Positions 42,601 to 57,600 of a stretch of DNA of 64,000 nt are shown here, piece after piece. Each line of letters starts with the position of its first letter. The first letter of the stretch is position 1. Position numbers and translations under genes: made by a program. The notes beneath the pieces were generated by a model. The model was not told the DNA's origin and did no database searches. It saw nothing but the letters and a program-made list of their open reading frames with translations. This DNA comes from Aptenodytes patagonicus (lineage: Eukaryota > Chordata > Aves > Sphenisciformes > Spheniscidae): contig NC_134950.1 in NCBI RefSeq assembly GCF_965638725.1, forward strand, positions 8,618,101-8,682,100. The letters are read 5' to 3'.

Positions 42601-45600
42601 AGCACTCTTATGGAAGACTCAGCAGTTTTCATATGGATTTTTCTAAATGTTACAGGTGATGTGTGTTTCACAAATGATGCTTACTGTGGCAGAGTGGGCT
42701 GAAGTTACTTGGCACTTGATATCTTTTCTAGCAGATTTTTTTTTTTTGTTGGTGTTCCTACCGGATATGTATTTGGTATGGTGGAACAAAAGATTTTAAT
42801 GATTTTATAAGTTGTTCATAAGTCAGATGGCGGAAAATGACTAAAGGGAGATATGACATCTAATGTTTCTTTCAGTCACTGAAGAACTTGTTAGAAGACG
42901 TGCAGAACATAACAACTGTGAAATTTTTTCACTGGAAGAAATCTCTTTACATCAGCATGAAATAGAAAAACTAGAGTATCTTGACAAATGGTGTCGAGAT
43001 TTAAAAATTCTCTATCTTCAGAATAATCTAATTCCAAAAATTGGTAAGTGTTTTCTGGATATGTTTCTTTTTAAATGGGTTTACATGCATAATTTTGAAA
43101 TCAGAAAAAAAATCTGTTGTGTTATACTTTAAGGGAATGTAGAGTGAGTAACTACAGAAAAGTTCTTTGTGGATCTGCTCCTAGAAGATTTCCTTTCCCT
43201 GTCTCTTTAGTAAATCTCTGAGAAGCTCAGAAATTCGCAAGAGAAATTTTAAATGAAAAAGATAGCACTGAGATAGAGGTCACTAGAATATGAGTGTGGA
43301 CACCTTTTATTGATTAAAATGTCATAAATCAAGATATAACTTAAATATTCTGTCTTTGTGGCAGAGAGACAAACAGTTTAGCATATATCATGGACTGTAG
43401 TATCCTAGGACTAGCTCTCCTCATGCTCATTTTTAAATTCAGTTTTTATACAAATGGTATTTTTTGTTAACATTGAAATAATTTTCATTCGGATAAAATA
43501 CTTGCTTTTGTGCATTAAAAAAACCTCTATACAGCAAAGTCTCAATGGTCTTCCTGCCCTACAGGAGAAGGTATAAGTTCATATGGTCCATGTTTTTTGG
43601 TACAGGTTCATATGTTTGCTAGGCTCTCTGCAGAAAGATATGACATCAGGCCTTGGGCTGGAAAAGCTTAGACTCTACAGATAGTGTGTAGATGAAGAAT
43701 GGAAAGCCAGAAGTGCTCCGGAATTATATTAGCATATTTCTTTGAAGTTCCTTAAGAGGAAGAAAAAAAATCTAGTTTTAGGGTGAAATTCTGTGCTCAG
43801 GACTTGTAGGCAAAGGCTTTAAATCCTCTGGAGGTGCTCATCAGGAAACTTCTAGGGAATATCTGTACTGATAACATTTGCATTTCTTTGAGCGGAGGAA
43901 TCTTCTCCCAGAGAGAATAAGGTGTTTGAAACTGCTTTATGCTGCTCTGCCCCATCAAAAATGGGACTAAATTAAGTTGTTTTTCTCTCTGTTACTGTGT
44001 CCTTAATAAGGCACAAGACTTCATGTCGTTCTTTTGTCAACACTCATACCTCCTTTAGGTTAGTATGGTATATCACATTACTGTTCAGATTATTGCTTTT
44101 TGGACACAAGTTTTTTTCAGCAATCTCATTTCTGAGACATTCAATTTTTATTGAACTGTAGGAGTTGGAAAAGTATCCAACTTCCTACTTCATATACTCT
44201 TGTATAATGTAACAGCTTTCCGAGATAATGCCTTAGTAACAAATAAATAAATAAATAAATAAGCACTGTGTAAGTAGCGACCAAAGGGTTGCCAATAGGG
44301 GTTGTGTTACAAAGTACTGAATTTGAGAAGTTATTCTTCCCAGCGGATACCAACATGCCCATGCGGAGCACACAGCAGTTGCAAGCACACTTCAAAATAT
44401 CATAGCCAAATGGTTTATATTGACTCTATTGGGATGTGTCTGTTCTCTTAAAGAAAACCTTTATGCAACCCTCAAGATCAGACTTGCCTACTAATCAGAT
44501 AGCAAGTTGTAAGGCATCCACTGTATGGATGAGTCCTGGCTCTTTTTTTTTTTTCTATAAATGGAAAAAAACCCACAAGACACCATTGGCTTCAACACTT
44601 GTCTCTCTCACATCTTCATGCGTACAGGCACTGCCGTTACAGAAAGCCTGTAAGAAAAATGAACAGCCATTCTAAGCTGCACAAGTCCTTGCTGAGAACT
44701 TAATTTCATCATCTGTTTGTGAATTATGAAGAAAACATCTCTCCAAGGTCTTAGTAAACTAAGTGGTAGGATTCACGTCACCAAGCTTTTAGACATCTAC
44801 GTCTTAGGCAGTTACTGTAGCCTCCCTTTATAACCAGTGAGGAAGAAAAGGCATATTTTTGAGCATGATTTGATTCAGTGGTTCTAGATGGCCAATTTAA
44901 GATAACACAATTTGCACCTTGAAGAGCCTATTTCTCTTTATTGATTATAGAGGAGCCTAGACAACTGACTCAGCTGTAGACATGATCTGTGTTGGTTAGA
45001 TGAAGCTCCCTCTGCTTGTATTTGTTTGTCTCAGCAGGAACAGTTTGTGCAGCAGTTAATCGGTGTGGCTTGTGAATTAGAGTTTGAGGTAAACTTTATG
45101 ACTTCATTGGATAGGTTTTCTAGTCAGATCTTCGAAAGATCGGGTGACTGGGGAGAAATTGGTGAACCGTGACACAAGTTATACTATGTATCTTGTCTCA
45201 GATTTATGTCTCTGACCTGTGGCATGCATCTCAAAGGGTATTTGCATTTTGCAGACATTTTTGGGACTGACAAAGATCGTTGCTACCCTATTCCCTCTTT
45301 ACCCCCTTTGTGTATTCAAAGGAGGAGATGCTAGCCATTCTGACACAACCCCACACATTGTGAACCTGCCAATTTCAATAGTTCATGGTGAAAATAATCC
45401 AGGTTAGATTCCAGATTAGGAGGGGGAGGGGTGTGTGGCTTTGTTTTGTTCATACTGAAGTCATATAAATCCTTACTTGCAAAATTTTTAAAAAGGGAGG
45501 AGAGGAAGTTTCTTGTATTAACCCTGTAGATAAAAGATCTTTAAAAAATAAATATATACTAAAGAAGCCAATCTTTTCTATATAAGTGAGTGTAAAACTC

Positions 45601-48600
45601 TAATTTTATAAAGCTTGCCTAAGTATGGCCTGATCCTTTCTGAGTTTCATGACAAATGGAATGTTTCAGCATGCTTTTTGGCCAGTCCTCTTGCATTATA
45701 TATGTGTTTTATGGATTTGTGATAAAAAATGTGTTTATAACCTTCCTTGTTTCTTTTTACTTTTTTCATTTTAATTTTTGTTTTCAGACAACTTTTTTGG
45801 TTTTGTCTTTTTATTAATACTAAAATTTTAATGCCCAGTAACCTGATACATATTCTAATTTGTCCTTCCTATTTTTCTGCTTTATTGTTTCTTTGAAGTA
45901 AAGTGAGCGAGTAAAGTGATAATGCCCTGTCCAATGAAGAAAACGGAAATAACAGATCTATGTTTTGTTACAGAAAATGTGGGCAAACTAAAGAAGCTGG
46001 AATATTTAAATGTAGCTTTGAACAACATTGAAAGAATTGAAAATCTGGAAGGTCAGATTTTAAACAAATCATTTTGCCTTTTCATATTGAAACATGTAAG
46101 TTAAGTTGTGACTTAGTGTAAAAGAGGGTGGAAGCCATTAAGTATGTCCACCAGTAAAGGTACTTTGTTGATACTCAGAAAGAGCCTTTTTGTGTGCAGC
46201 ATTTCAGAAATGTTCTTTGTAGGAAGTGCTTCCGACTGCTGCAGTTTTGTCATTGAACTTTCTTAAATGTATTTTAACTCGCTTTTTGCATACTCTCTCA
46301 CCAGTGTTGCCAGCTATGATAGCTCTATTCTTTAATACTTTACAAAGTGGGAATACAAATTTTTCATGAAATTGGTATTTCCCCACTGTAAAGATAAGAT
46401 AATTTGTTATGCAGGGTAGCTGGAGCAATGCAATTTTTTTTTTTTTTTTTTTTTTAATGCTATGCAGGCTGTAAAAAGTCTCTCTTGTGTAACGTTTCAG
46501 CAGTCATCTTCACTTTAGCAATCAAGTGTCACACACAAGAAGGTTCTACTCTGTGCACAGGTTGCATTGGCAGTCTGGGGTATTTTTAAAGAGTTTTTCA
46601 GATGATTCTTTTCTCTGTCATTGCATGAAGTCCTGTCTGTTTTGTGTTTAATCCATGTTTAATCCTTTTTCCTGTCACTATAATTGAATGTGCAAAGATC
46701 TAGCATTTTCCAAGATCAAAATGTAAGTCTTAGAGTCACCCATAAACACATTCCATGTTACTTGAATAATTTCTGACTTGATTTCTTTCCCTTTCTTGAT
46801 TCTGATTAGGCCAGTTGCTGAATCTTTAAAATGTCCACCTTGACAAGGGAACAATAAAAAAAAGCTGGGTTTTTTTGTTTGTTTTGTTTGTTTTGGGTTT
46901 TTTTGTGCTTTTTTTTAAGACTACAAGCTGATTCAAGAAGATGGCTTAAATCAAATTAAAAAAATAAGCAAATAGACTAAACACAAATTTGTAAAAGTTC
47001 AAGAAATAGGTAGTACATTACATATTTGGCAATTTGTTGAGCAGCTTGCATCTGTTTTCATGCCAGTAAATTTTAAGTTCCTCTATAAGGCTGCATTATT
47101 TATTACTGTGATTTGTCATTTACATAGGAGTCAGAACCTTTGGGAGTGAGCCTTGCAAAAATTTGGGTTATTTAAATCCCCTAATAAATCATTTTGAGTT
47201 GTTTATTTTCTTTCAGCTCCACTATGATAAAATACTTGCCAAATAGACATGTAAAGGAAGTGATTACAATGATGAGCACCAAAGTTGAGCTTGCTCTTAG
47301 CTGAACGTTTTTACTCCTAGAGTCAAGGTTATGATTCATAGACAGATTATGATAAAAGGATAGGCTGATAAATTTTGGATCCTTATTTCCCAGAGCGTTT
47401 TGTTAGCTAGTTTAGAGTTTCTGTTTATAATGAATTGTTCTGGTTAACATTTTCTCACCGATACTTGCAATTTAACCAGTGATAAAGTATTCACAATGAT
47501 AGCTGTGAATAGAGTGGAGAGATTCAGTGATAGCTGAGTCCGTAGAGTGGAAAACCTCATCTTGACTTGGAGTGAAGTTTTAGAAAACCTTATCTTTACA
47601 CTTGAATAATGTTAGCTAAGATTAACAGTACACAGAAATGAAACCCATAAATGATCCTGCTCTCCTGAAGCAATTAGACACTCTTTTAGCCATATGGTGA
47701 AGACTCAGTTGAGGAGGGGTACCAAGGCAATCAGACTGTTAAAACTGAAGTCCAGCCTATCCAGAAAAGAAACATTTAATAGTTCATCTAGTACACAAGC
47801 ACTGACCACAAAGTTTTGACGGTGATAAAACCAATAATAAGTTTTGATATTTTGTATTTTATTGAGACTTTTTTTCTTGCTATGGATATTGTGACCTCAT
47901 AAACTTAAGCTGTGAGTCACTCTTTTACTTGTGGCTTGGAAAAGATGTATCCTGATAGGATGAAATTAGTATACAGACAACAAATGCAGACAGTTTTATA
48001 TCCAAGTGTGTGCACAGGTGTGTGTGTTTGTGTATGTGTGTATGTCATGTATACATTTATGTTATGAACAAATTGAATTAAGGTTTTTTCAAACAGGCTG
48101 TGAAGAACTGAAGAAACTTGACCTGACAGCAAATTTCATTGGTGAACTCTCCAGTATTGAAGCCCTAAAATATAATATACATCTGAAAGAACTGTTTCTA
48201 GTGGGTAACCCATGTACTGAATTTGAAGGTTATAGACAATTTGTGGTGGCAACTCTTCATCAATTAAAAGTAAGATTTTTAAAATTAAATTTATATCCAA
48301 ATCAATAACCAGCATTGCTGTCTGAACATACTAATCCCAAACAAAATAAATGCCTGTGGTAGGAAAACTAGGAACATTTTTCTTACTGTCTGCAGGAAAT
48401 TAAATTCTATTCTGAAGAATAAGTGACTACAGTAAATAATGTGATAATAAATTGGTTCTGTTTCGACTAAACCACATGCATTTGTTAACTTTTCTGTCAT
48501 TTTCATTGGATATACTTAAACAAAGTTCTGAAAAAATAAATACACTGTACAGTTCATTATATATAGAATGCATTTTTAGATTATTTTCATGATTGCAGAA

Positions 48601-51600
48601 AGTTACCACGTTGTTGGTACCATACCAACAATATGTACCAAACCAACAGTGTAAGGCAGTAGAAAGATAGAAATCGATGTAAAAATGCACTATATTGCAT
48701 CGACTGTAAATAGATGCTTTGAGATTGAGGTTTTGTGCAATGATGTACTGATGTAATGATTTTCTCCCATGGAAACAGGCAGTCCCAGTCCTGAAATATG
48801 CTCCCACATATTTCCCTTGGAGAAACACAGATGCTTACTTAACTTATTAAGAGTAGATTCAGCTCACTTATTTGGCAATAAACTAACACATCAAAAGAAA
48901 TAATTTTGTAATAGTTTCATGAGCTGAATCAAGGTTGGACGAATATTAGAAATGGCTGAAGGGACTCTCTCTACTACATAGTCTAATAAGACCAACTGAA
49001 ATTCCTGGAAAATGCAAAAAGGAGCTCTCACACGTACAAAACCATTTTCAGGTCTGAATAGCAACTTATTGCTAGCTCTTTTTAATATACTATAACTTAC
49101 ATAGTGCTATGGAAGTTTGAAAGGCGTATTTTTAATTTTTTACAGAATGTAATTATCAAAATTAACATACAGTTTAATGGATTTATTGGTTTGAATATGT
49201 TTAAAATTTCTCACATATCTATATTGACTTTTTTCCCTTTGGGAAGTGTTTGGATAGTAAAGAAATAGAACGTTCAGAGAGGATTCAAGCACTTCAAAAC
49301 TATCCAGAAGTGAAACAGAAAATCAGAGAACAGGAACAAGCTTACCTTCTCAAAAGGGCCAGAGAAAAAGAAGAAGCTCAAAGAAGGATGCAAGAAAGAA
49401 AGGACAAGAAACAAAAACAAATGGAATCTAAGCTTGGTTTTGACAGGTAACAGTAAGCAACAACAGTTTGTGAGTAAACATCATTCTTCTCTTTCTTCAT
49501 TAAGAATTTTGTTTTTCCTCATTAAATAGTTTATATAATTCCACTTAAATCTTTTGTTTTGTCTTTATTGTCGATTATAGCAGAATTATTTCTCCTTATG
49601 CATGTTATCTCTAATGAAAAATACAATTAATTACAAACATAATTAATTACCGACCTGCAGACAGTACAATAAAATTTTTGTCCCAAAACTCCAAGGTAAA
49701 TTGTCTGGGTGCCAAAACAGTGTAATTGAGCACTTCTTTCAGGAGAACAGCTAGATATTGTTATTTAAGGTAATGCAGAGGTTGCAGAGAAAGCAGCTGT
49801 TCACCTATAATTTCTTTTGCTTTAGAGTTATTAGATATGAAGACTGAAATGGAATACTACAGATCTTTTGAGATGTGAAAGGCTATGGAATGTTGATTTC
49901 TATACTTCTTCCACCTAATATCGTTGAGATTACCTAGATAGGAGAAGGATTTTTGTCTGGGGTCATCTTCCACTGCAGTTGCCATCCATCTTATTTTTAA
50001 ACCAATAGAGACTAAGTTCCATGGAGCTGGCTATAGAACTTTGTCCTCATAGATCACAGCTGTATCATAAATTCAGTTTTCTTTCTATATTGATAGAGAA
50101 TTTCTGAAGATTACAGAGGCTTAGGGCTAGGGGGAAAAATGATTCAGGTTCTAAGATGGCACTTGAGGAGATGCCTAAGTAAAATGTTGCTACCCTATAA
50201 ATTTCTAATCTGCTGCTGCTTCCTGATATTGGGAATACTTAAACATCACACAACTGAAAGTTGTGAGGGTATCTGAAAATTCTGCTCCTGAAATTAAATC
50301 TGTTGAACTATCTGTCGGGGTTTTCAGAGGGTTAGGCATAACCATAGTATCACTTCTTAGTTAAGTAAATGAAAAACATTATGTCAAAATATGTTTTGAT
50401 TGATGAAAGAAGCAGAGCAGAGAATGTTGTCCAAATCTGTAAGATACTGTTCTTGGTAGGAATTATACAGCTATTAGTATTGGGTTAAAAAAATATTATT
50501 GCAAGACTTGATTAGCAAGTACTCTTCCTTCATTTCATTGGGATAATATTCCATGTGATCTTGTGTAGCTCAGACTCCCTACAGAAAAAAGAAAACCATC
50601 AGGCAGAAGGAGACAGAGAACAAGAAATGTGGAGAACAGTTGAAGATGATGAAGAAGACAGAAGATTTTGGGAGGAGCCTACACCATATACTCCAGAATC
50701 TAGATTAGAAACTCACAGATATATTGAAGAAAAACGGAGAGCTAAAGACAATATAAGGTATGTTTTTGTTTTAATATATTCTATGAATTGAGGAAGGGAA
50801 AGTTTTCAAAGGTACAGAGTAGAGGTAGGCGACTGCCTCACATTAAGTATTACGGAGAACTGGCAGCTTAAATCCCTGTTGCCTGTGAAAATATGCTTAT
50901 ATAATCTAAATAAAATATTCAGATTGTTCATTTTGTTTTGTTTCATTTTCTAAAATTTATTTATGATACCCTTTATCTTGTTTTTCCTCAGAGTTTTTAA
51001 ATACAATTTCTCTTTTCAACTCCGTTTTATGGACTTTAGAAGTTTCACTTTTCTGTCAGCTAACATGTTTCGTGTAGTTCAATGTTTAATATTCTCGCTA
51101 AAAGCATTTATCCAGAGTGCAGGTTGCATTATATAAATGCCCTACAGGCCATGCTACAAAATTTTTGCACAAGTGGCATTTCAGGTACGTTTTCCATGTG
51201 ACTTAGAATTTTTTTCACATACTTTATCAAAGGTGTTAGTCCTGAGTAATAAGATTCTTCATGTTATCTATGCTATTTGGCATGGTGTATCTGAAGATGT
51301 CTGGTCCCTGAAAAGCCTTTAAAACTTTCTAAAGTTGCCACTGGTTTTGCTGACCATGGAAAATTAATGCAGATACTAGCAAAAAAAGTTATTTTATTGC
51401 TGCTGGCTTATCAGTTCCACAAACATTGTAAGCAATGTCCTTTTTTTTTTCTTTTTTTTTTTTTTTCCTTTTGCTTATATAACAGCATTTGTGCCAGAGA
51501 TTTTTCTAGCTGTTCTTTTTAAGGGCATGCTTTTAAAAAGATTTATCAAGCCTAAGTATTGAAAAAGTCAGTCCTAGGGAACTCTCCAAGAAATCTGGAA

Positions 51601-54600
51601 ATCTGCATAACTTGTTGCTATTATTAATTCAAGGTCTAGCACTTTCCCAGAAGAACTACTGTGAAACCCAGATTCTAGCTAGTTAGAATTTTGCTGTGTT
51701 TGGGGATGCCTTGCTCTAGTCAAAAGCAAATGTGTTCCAAATACTTCCCTCTAAATATTCAAGGAGAGTCTAAATAGCGTTATAATAAAAATAGAATAAT
51801 TCCTTTCTGGATTCTTCTAAATTTCCAAAGCATTTAAAGGAGTTAAAAATCCTTTCATGGTTCATTTTGGTTTGGTGGTGAGATTTTTGTTAGGTAGCAT
51901 GAGAAGGGTGAGAACAGAAAAGTGTCCCTGACAACTTCCAATCATCCTTGCTGGTGAACAGGAGCTGAAATGTAACTTTAGTATAAGTTACTCAGTATAA
52001 AAGGATGTTTATTTTAGTACAAAATTGACATGAACTCAATCAGACCAATGCTAAATTTGAACTTATCTATGACATGTTAGCACACGTTAAATTTGCCAGC
52101 TGGGGTATAGTTGGACAGTTGATAATGAACTGAGCACCTTTGGCTATTGCCAAATGAGTAAATACTTGCAGTTTCATTCAAAGAAAATTCAGGCAAGTGT
52201 AAAATCAATTGCAGCTGAAAGGTGCACAGGCTCTCCTTTGCCTGTTCATTGCCAGAACAAGGCCTTTCAGCTCGTCTCAGCACAAAGAGAAACAAGTTAT
52301 CTTAAACTCTAATGATTATGACATGACTGAATTTGCCTTAAAATGGCTCACATGAGCAGACAGATTTAATCTAGAAACATTATTAACAGCTAAGAGGTGG
52401 TAGGATGTAATTTCCTGAAGCAGTTCTGAGAACTGCATCTTTAGAAGAGAGTGGTGGTTCGTTCACTTTGCATTTAAGTGTCAAAAGTATGGATTCAGGT
52501 GTAGAAACTGCTAGCCCGCAAGTCCCACATTAAAGCTCTGATTTATACTATGGAATAGTATTTAACACATGGATAGTTGTGAATCTTTCTTAAACAGAAG
52601 TTGTTTTTATGTAGTCATTCCAGTAGCTCCACTTGAATGTTTTTATTTCTTCTTCAAATCCATTGTATTTATAGACCAAATATTTTTTAATGCTTTTTTT
52701 CCCCAAGGTGGTCTAAATCTTACATACTTTATTTCCCTCATTAGTGATTTACCTTTAGTGTTCTCTTAATCTTGAACTTTCAGTAAGAAATTGGTTCAGC
52801 ACCACAAAAAGCAATGTATTGCTGTTGTCTTTTTGAGAAATGTTTTTTTTATATGCCAGCTGAAGTAGCCATACACACTATATTGACCAGCTGAAGAGTG
52901 AATTAATGCAAAGCGACAATTACAGTGTTGCATTTTTAAAGAAAACATAGCCATTTTTTACCTAGGTGCAATCGGATCTTTCTTTTTCATGTTACTGAGA
53001 TTCCTTAATCTTCCTCTCCTTGCTCATGATCTAAACATTTATACAGGAAAATACCAGCACTACAAGGCTTAATTATCTTGCAGTGATCTGCTTTGTTTTG
53101 ATAGATAAATTTAAGGTAGCTTGTTTATTGCACTAAATGAAAGTCAGATATAGTTTAATTGCTGATAGCCGAACATGGATAGTGAAGACTAAAGTCTCCA
53201 TCAGTAATACGTATTGTATTTTTTGAAGGTAGAACACAACAAAAAATTTAATAGATGCATCAACAAATAATCTATATGTGTGCACTTTGGTCATACTGTA
53301 TCCTATTTGATGCTGCTTGTAATCTTTTGACCATTAAAATTCTTTTTATTAGTGCCGAATAGTGACTGATAGACATGCTATTTAGAGATATTCCAAGCAT
53401 TTGTTCAGTAGAAGTAATTAAGTTAGCATGAATAAAAAATTTCTTTAGAATTGCTTGCACATACATCAAATCAGTTAACAGTAATGATACCTCATGATTA
53501 ATATGACCATTCATAACTAGAAAAATATCCCATTTCATATGTTTAAGCAATCCACTGAATTCTTAAGATATACCAGATAAATTTGATATATTACTGTTTG
53601 ATAATGGACATTATGAAATGCAGAAGAAGTTATTATCAATGTAAGATGTGATATTACAAAGCATTTGCTCATCTTTAGATGATGCTTTTAATATGCAATT
53701 GGACATTTAATATAACTGGGTTTGTTCCTGAACTGAGTTGTATCCTTAACATCAAATACCAGATAATTCTTACCTCTTGCCATCCTCTTCTTTCTTTTTT
53801 GCTATTAAACATAAAAAAACAGAATGTGAAATTATAAACCATTTTTCTTTCTGTTTTGTTAAGGGAATCAAAAAAGAGAGAGAAGCCTCTTCAGACATTG
53901 GTCACTGCAGAAGGAAAAGTTCTGAATGTGAATGTGCCTAAGTATGTAAGGTTAAGAGGTTAAACAGGCTAACCTCGTTACAGTTGATTTAGGCAACTCT
54001 TTCAAGATATGTGACAATACAAAAATAAGAGGGCTGACAAATTCTTGTGGCGGTATTATATTCCTGGTGGGGAAACTGACTTCTAAAATTATGTTCTGAT
54101 GCTGGAAAAAGAATTAGTTTTCAGTGAGTAAAGTGTTGAAGGTTGTTTAATTTAACACCTTGGTCTTTGATGATTGAAAAACTAGTTTTTCCATAAAAGA
54201 TATAAGACGTTTTATTCTTTTCCCTTCTATGGTAAGTCTCTCTTTCTTTGAGCATCTTGCCAATAGTGGAAAAAGTTTAACCGGTTTGACTACTGAAGAT
54301 AAATGTGTATGAGTAACCACTTTAAATGTGGAAGAATTTCATCCAATTAATATTTCTGGACAAAATAATTCTGTCCTCTGATGACAGATGTAAAACTGGC
54401 AGAATTGGGAAGGATATGTAATTGACTTCTATGGCATGAAGTCCTTTGACACCGAATGAGGTCTCTAGCAACAGAGGCTGGTGATACGGGGAAGTCTCTT
54501 GTATTTTATCATTGACAACGTCACCTGGGTATTCAAGTGTTTTGGAATGAGTGTCCAGGGATATCAGCCATGCGTTACCATTGGTTTCACTTGAACCAAG

Positions 54601-57600
54601 CCTTTTCTAAGGGAAAACAGGAGACAGAGAGTGCAAACATTGTTTCCTTATAAACGGCTCCCCAAAGAGCCTCCTACAGGAGAGTGTGATCAAAATGTGG
54701 CCTATGAAGGGCCACTTACCTGTCTGCTGTCCTCTGAACAAGTTTTTCCATCTTAAGACTGATTTAGCTGAAAATCAAAGCTAAGAACATGCTTAGCATG
54801 AAGAATGCTTTCTAAATCTTGGGAATTTATAAATCCATGCAAATTTAAGGAATTTGAAAACCTACATTATAAGATCAATGCATAATTTTCAGTGGTATAG
54901 TGAAAATTAAAGGTAGTGGCAGAAGAGCTCATGTTTTTTCCACCTGTACCAGAAGATACTTACCATTGTATTGATGTACTTCTTTTTGTAAAAATGTGTT
55001 GACTGAAAAAAAGTTTAAATAATTTTCTAGTTCAAAGAAGATGAGTCTAAAAGTTTAAATCTTGTGTTAATGGAATTTGATTATGCCTCTAAAAAGTAGA
55101 GACATTTAGAATAAAGCTCTAGCTATCTTTTTAGAAGAAATACAGTCCCCTAGAGTTCACTGTTAGTAGCAGTCCTGTTTGCATCACCCAAGTTTTCTGG
55201 ATTAGAATTTAGACTGTGGATGTGCCCACATAAAGCCAGATCAATAAGCAGTTTTTTTCATGGCTTCAAGAAGAATATCACAGCTCTTCAGTGCAGTCTG
55301 CAGTGTATTGGAGAGACATAAATAAAGAGATACAAGTAGACAGATGGTGTTCTCTAAAGATGTTGCCTCAATGTGAAAGTCTAATGTCCACAGGAATGTC
55401 CAAGCTTCTCTCACATTCTTTTGAAAGGTTAGCAAGAGGAATAGCTGCATGCTGCTGAGAACAGACTATTTATCTTTCTCAATTCTGATTACGCTTTCCC
55501 CTAGAAAATTTTACAATTCTTTTCTCTTTTTAGCCCTTCATGTTTTAGTGAATTCTCAAAATTTGTGATGCAGTAAGAGAAAAAAGCATGAACGGGAAAC
55601 AAAGCTGTTCTGTATTCTTTGCAGTTTTCCATTAAAAAATACCATAATCTAAAAGCTCCTTAAGCTTTCTTGCAAGTTGACTGTGTCAGAATACAGGAAA
55701 GCAAAGAGTTAAAAAGTATATCTGGCAAATATTTTTATTGCTGAAAAAATTTATCATCTGAACTGTTAACATTTGAGCTTCTTTCTGTTACCTGAACCCA
55801 AAGTATCTAAGTATTTTAATGTCACTGAAATATTCCGGATAAATTGCATTAAGCAAAACCCTCTCATTTAATACTAATAACTAATTTATAAAAATCCTCT
55901 CATTTATAGGTGGGTTATATTCTGTTTTTTCTCTACTTTAATACATGGGAAATGTTTGAGTATATGAGCAGAACTTGTAAGTCTAGACTAGATCTCCTTA
56001 CAGTTGTAGTAATAGATGTTGTTTTCAATTTATAACTGGTAAGATTCTTTCACAATTTTACGAAGTCAGCCAGCAGATCACAAACATGCAGCTAATACAA
56101 TCTACAGTCTCATTTTCAACAGATATTATAAAGCTTGCAGAATAGGATATTGTGCAATTCATGTTTTACTTTGGAAATGCACAGGCAGATATTCATACTC
56201 CAGGCAAATTAATTGCTATGAACAAAGTTGCAATTTTTTTTTTTTTTCACATATGATAAGGTTAGAATTACCAAGTTCCAGGCTTTTCATGCTTTTCATG
56301 AACTGTTTTTTCTATGCAGATGTTAATAGAGCAGACAGATTTCACCAGCAGATGTCTCTCTTTCTGCATTGACAGCCTGATCTTAATTTTAACTGACCTT
56401 CAGCAGTATTTTTTTTTTGTCTCTTATGGCTTGGGTGGGGAGAACAGAAAATAAATGTGAGAATGACTTTGGTTCAAATACCAGTGTTTTTTTCTGTTTG
56501 TGAGGAAAATTGCAACTGTTTCTAAAATGATCATGTGACATATTGTCTAAATGGTATTCATATTCATGTAAAATTGCTAGCAGTTGAATTTGAATTATGC
56601 CATAATGTTTGCTTATTCACTCCAATTATATTTATCCTGGAGGTGTTTCTTGTCATTATTATTAGGCTTCATTTCTCTTTGAAAGATGATGAAGAAAACA
56701 ACCAGATCATCTTGGATCTTGCTGTTTACAGGTCAGAATTTTTTTTTTCTCTTAATTTTTGCCATTCTTAAGATCTAATACACAGTGTTTCAAATATACT
56801 CCTCCCTGTAATGGGGACTTTTCAAGAGGAAAACAAATAACATCATAGGGGATAATGGAATAAATCTTGAAGCCTGTGCCAAAGAAATGAAGCTGAATAA
56901 ACCAAAGACCCTTCAGACTGTTCACACACTCCTCAATGGGGACTGTGTCCAATTGTACTTTTTGAATTGATGTTTTCTGCAGTCCACAGGCAGGTTTCCT
57001 CCACACCTGTCCTTTTATACTTATGTAAAATCTTTTCCCTTCTTCATTTGCAGATTAGGGTTGTAGGGAATGGGGTTTTGCCCATTCTCTGGCCCTAGAA
57101 GTGCTCCAATATGGTTCATGCCCTTCTAGTTAAATAATTCTCCTCCCCAAGACAGAGTAGGGTAGCCTTGTCCTACTTTCCTTGCATACTGGAAAGAGTC
57201 TATGGCCCACGCTATTTCCTGAACTGTGCCAGGGCATTGCCTGGAAGAAATTTGGTTGAACCAGGCCAAAATATGGCAAGGAAACCTGATAACTATTTGA
57301 TAGTATATACTGCTAAGCAGTACAGTGGCCTTGCCCACAATTCAGGAAGGGATTGGAAACTCACAAGCTTATTTACCCATAATAGGAACTTGTTAGAGTA
57401 ACGCTTGAACTAGTTTTATAGCACAGAAACACCATTCAAGCCAGGTGTTCTTCCCTTAAAGCTCATTAATTTCCCTCAAAAGAGGCGGGCTCCATGTTTC
57501 TGAATTATAAGAATGAGGGTTTTTTGGAGCCTCAGAAAATCTGTTCAGGTACAATAGAGTGTTGGATATGTTGTAATATTCTGTGCTCACTTGTAAGAAA

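Noticed and set aside
48611-48631. 8-bp hairpin TTGTTGGT / ACCAACAA
   Set aside because: It is short, and the neighbouring ACCAAACCAACAG shows the area is simply rich in such words. It is mentioned only under the DNAAF11 introns.
53948-53953. Alternative DNAAF11 exon 7 donor GTAAGG
   Set aside because: It would shift phase into exon 8. The upstream GTATGT preserves both frame and human similarity.
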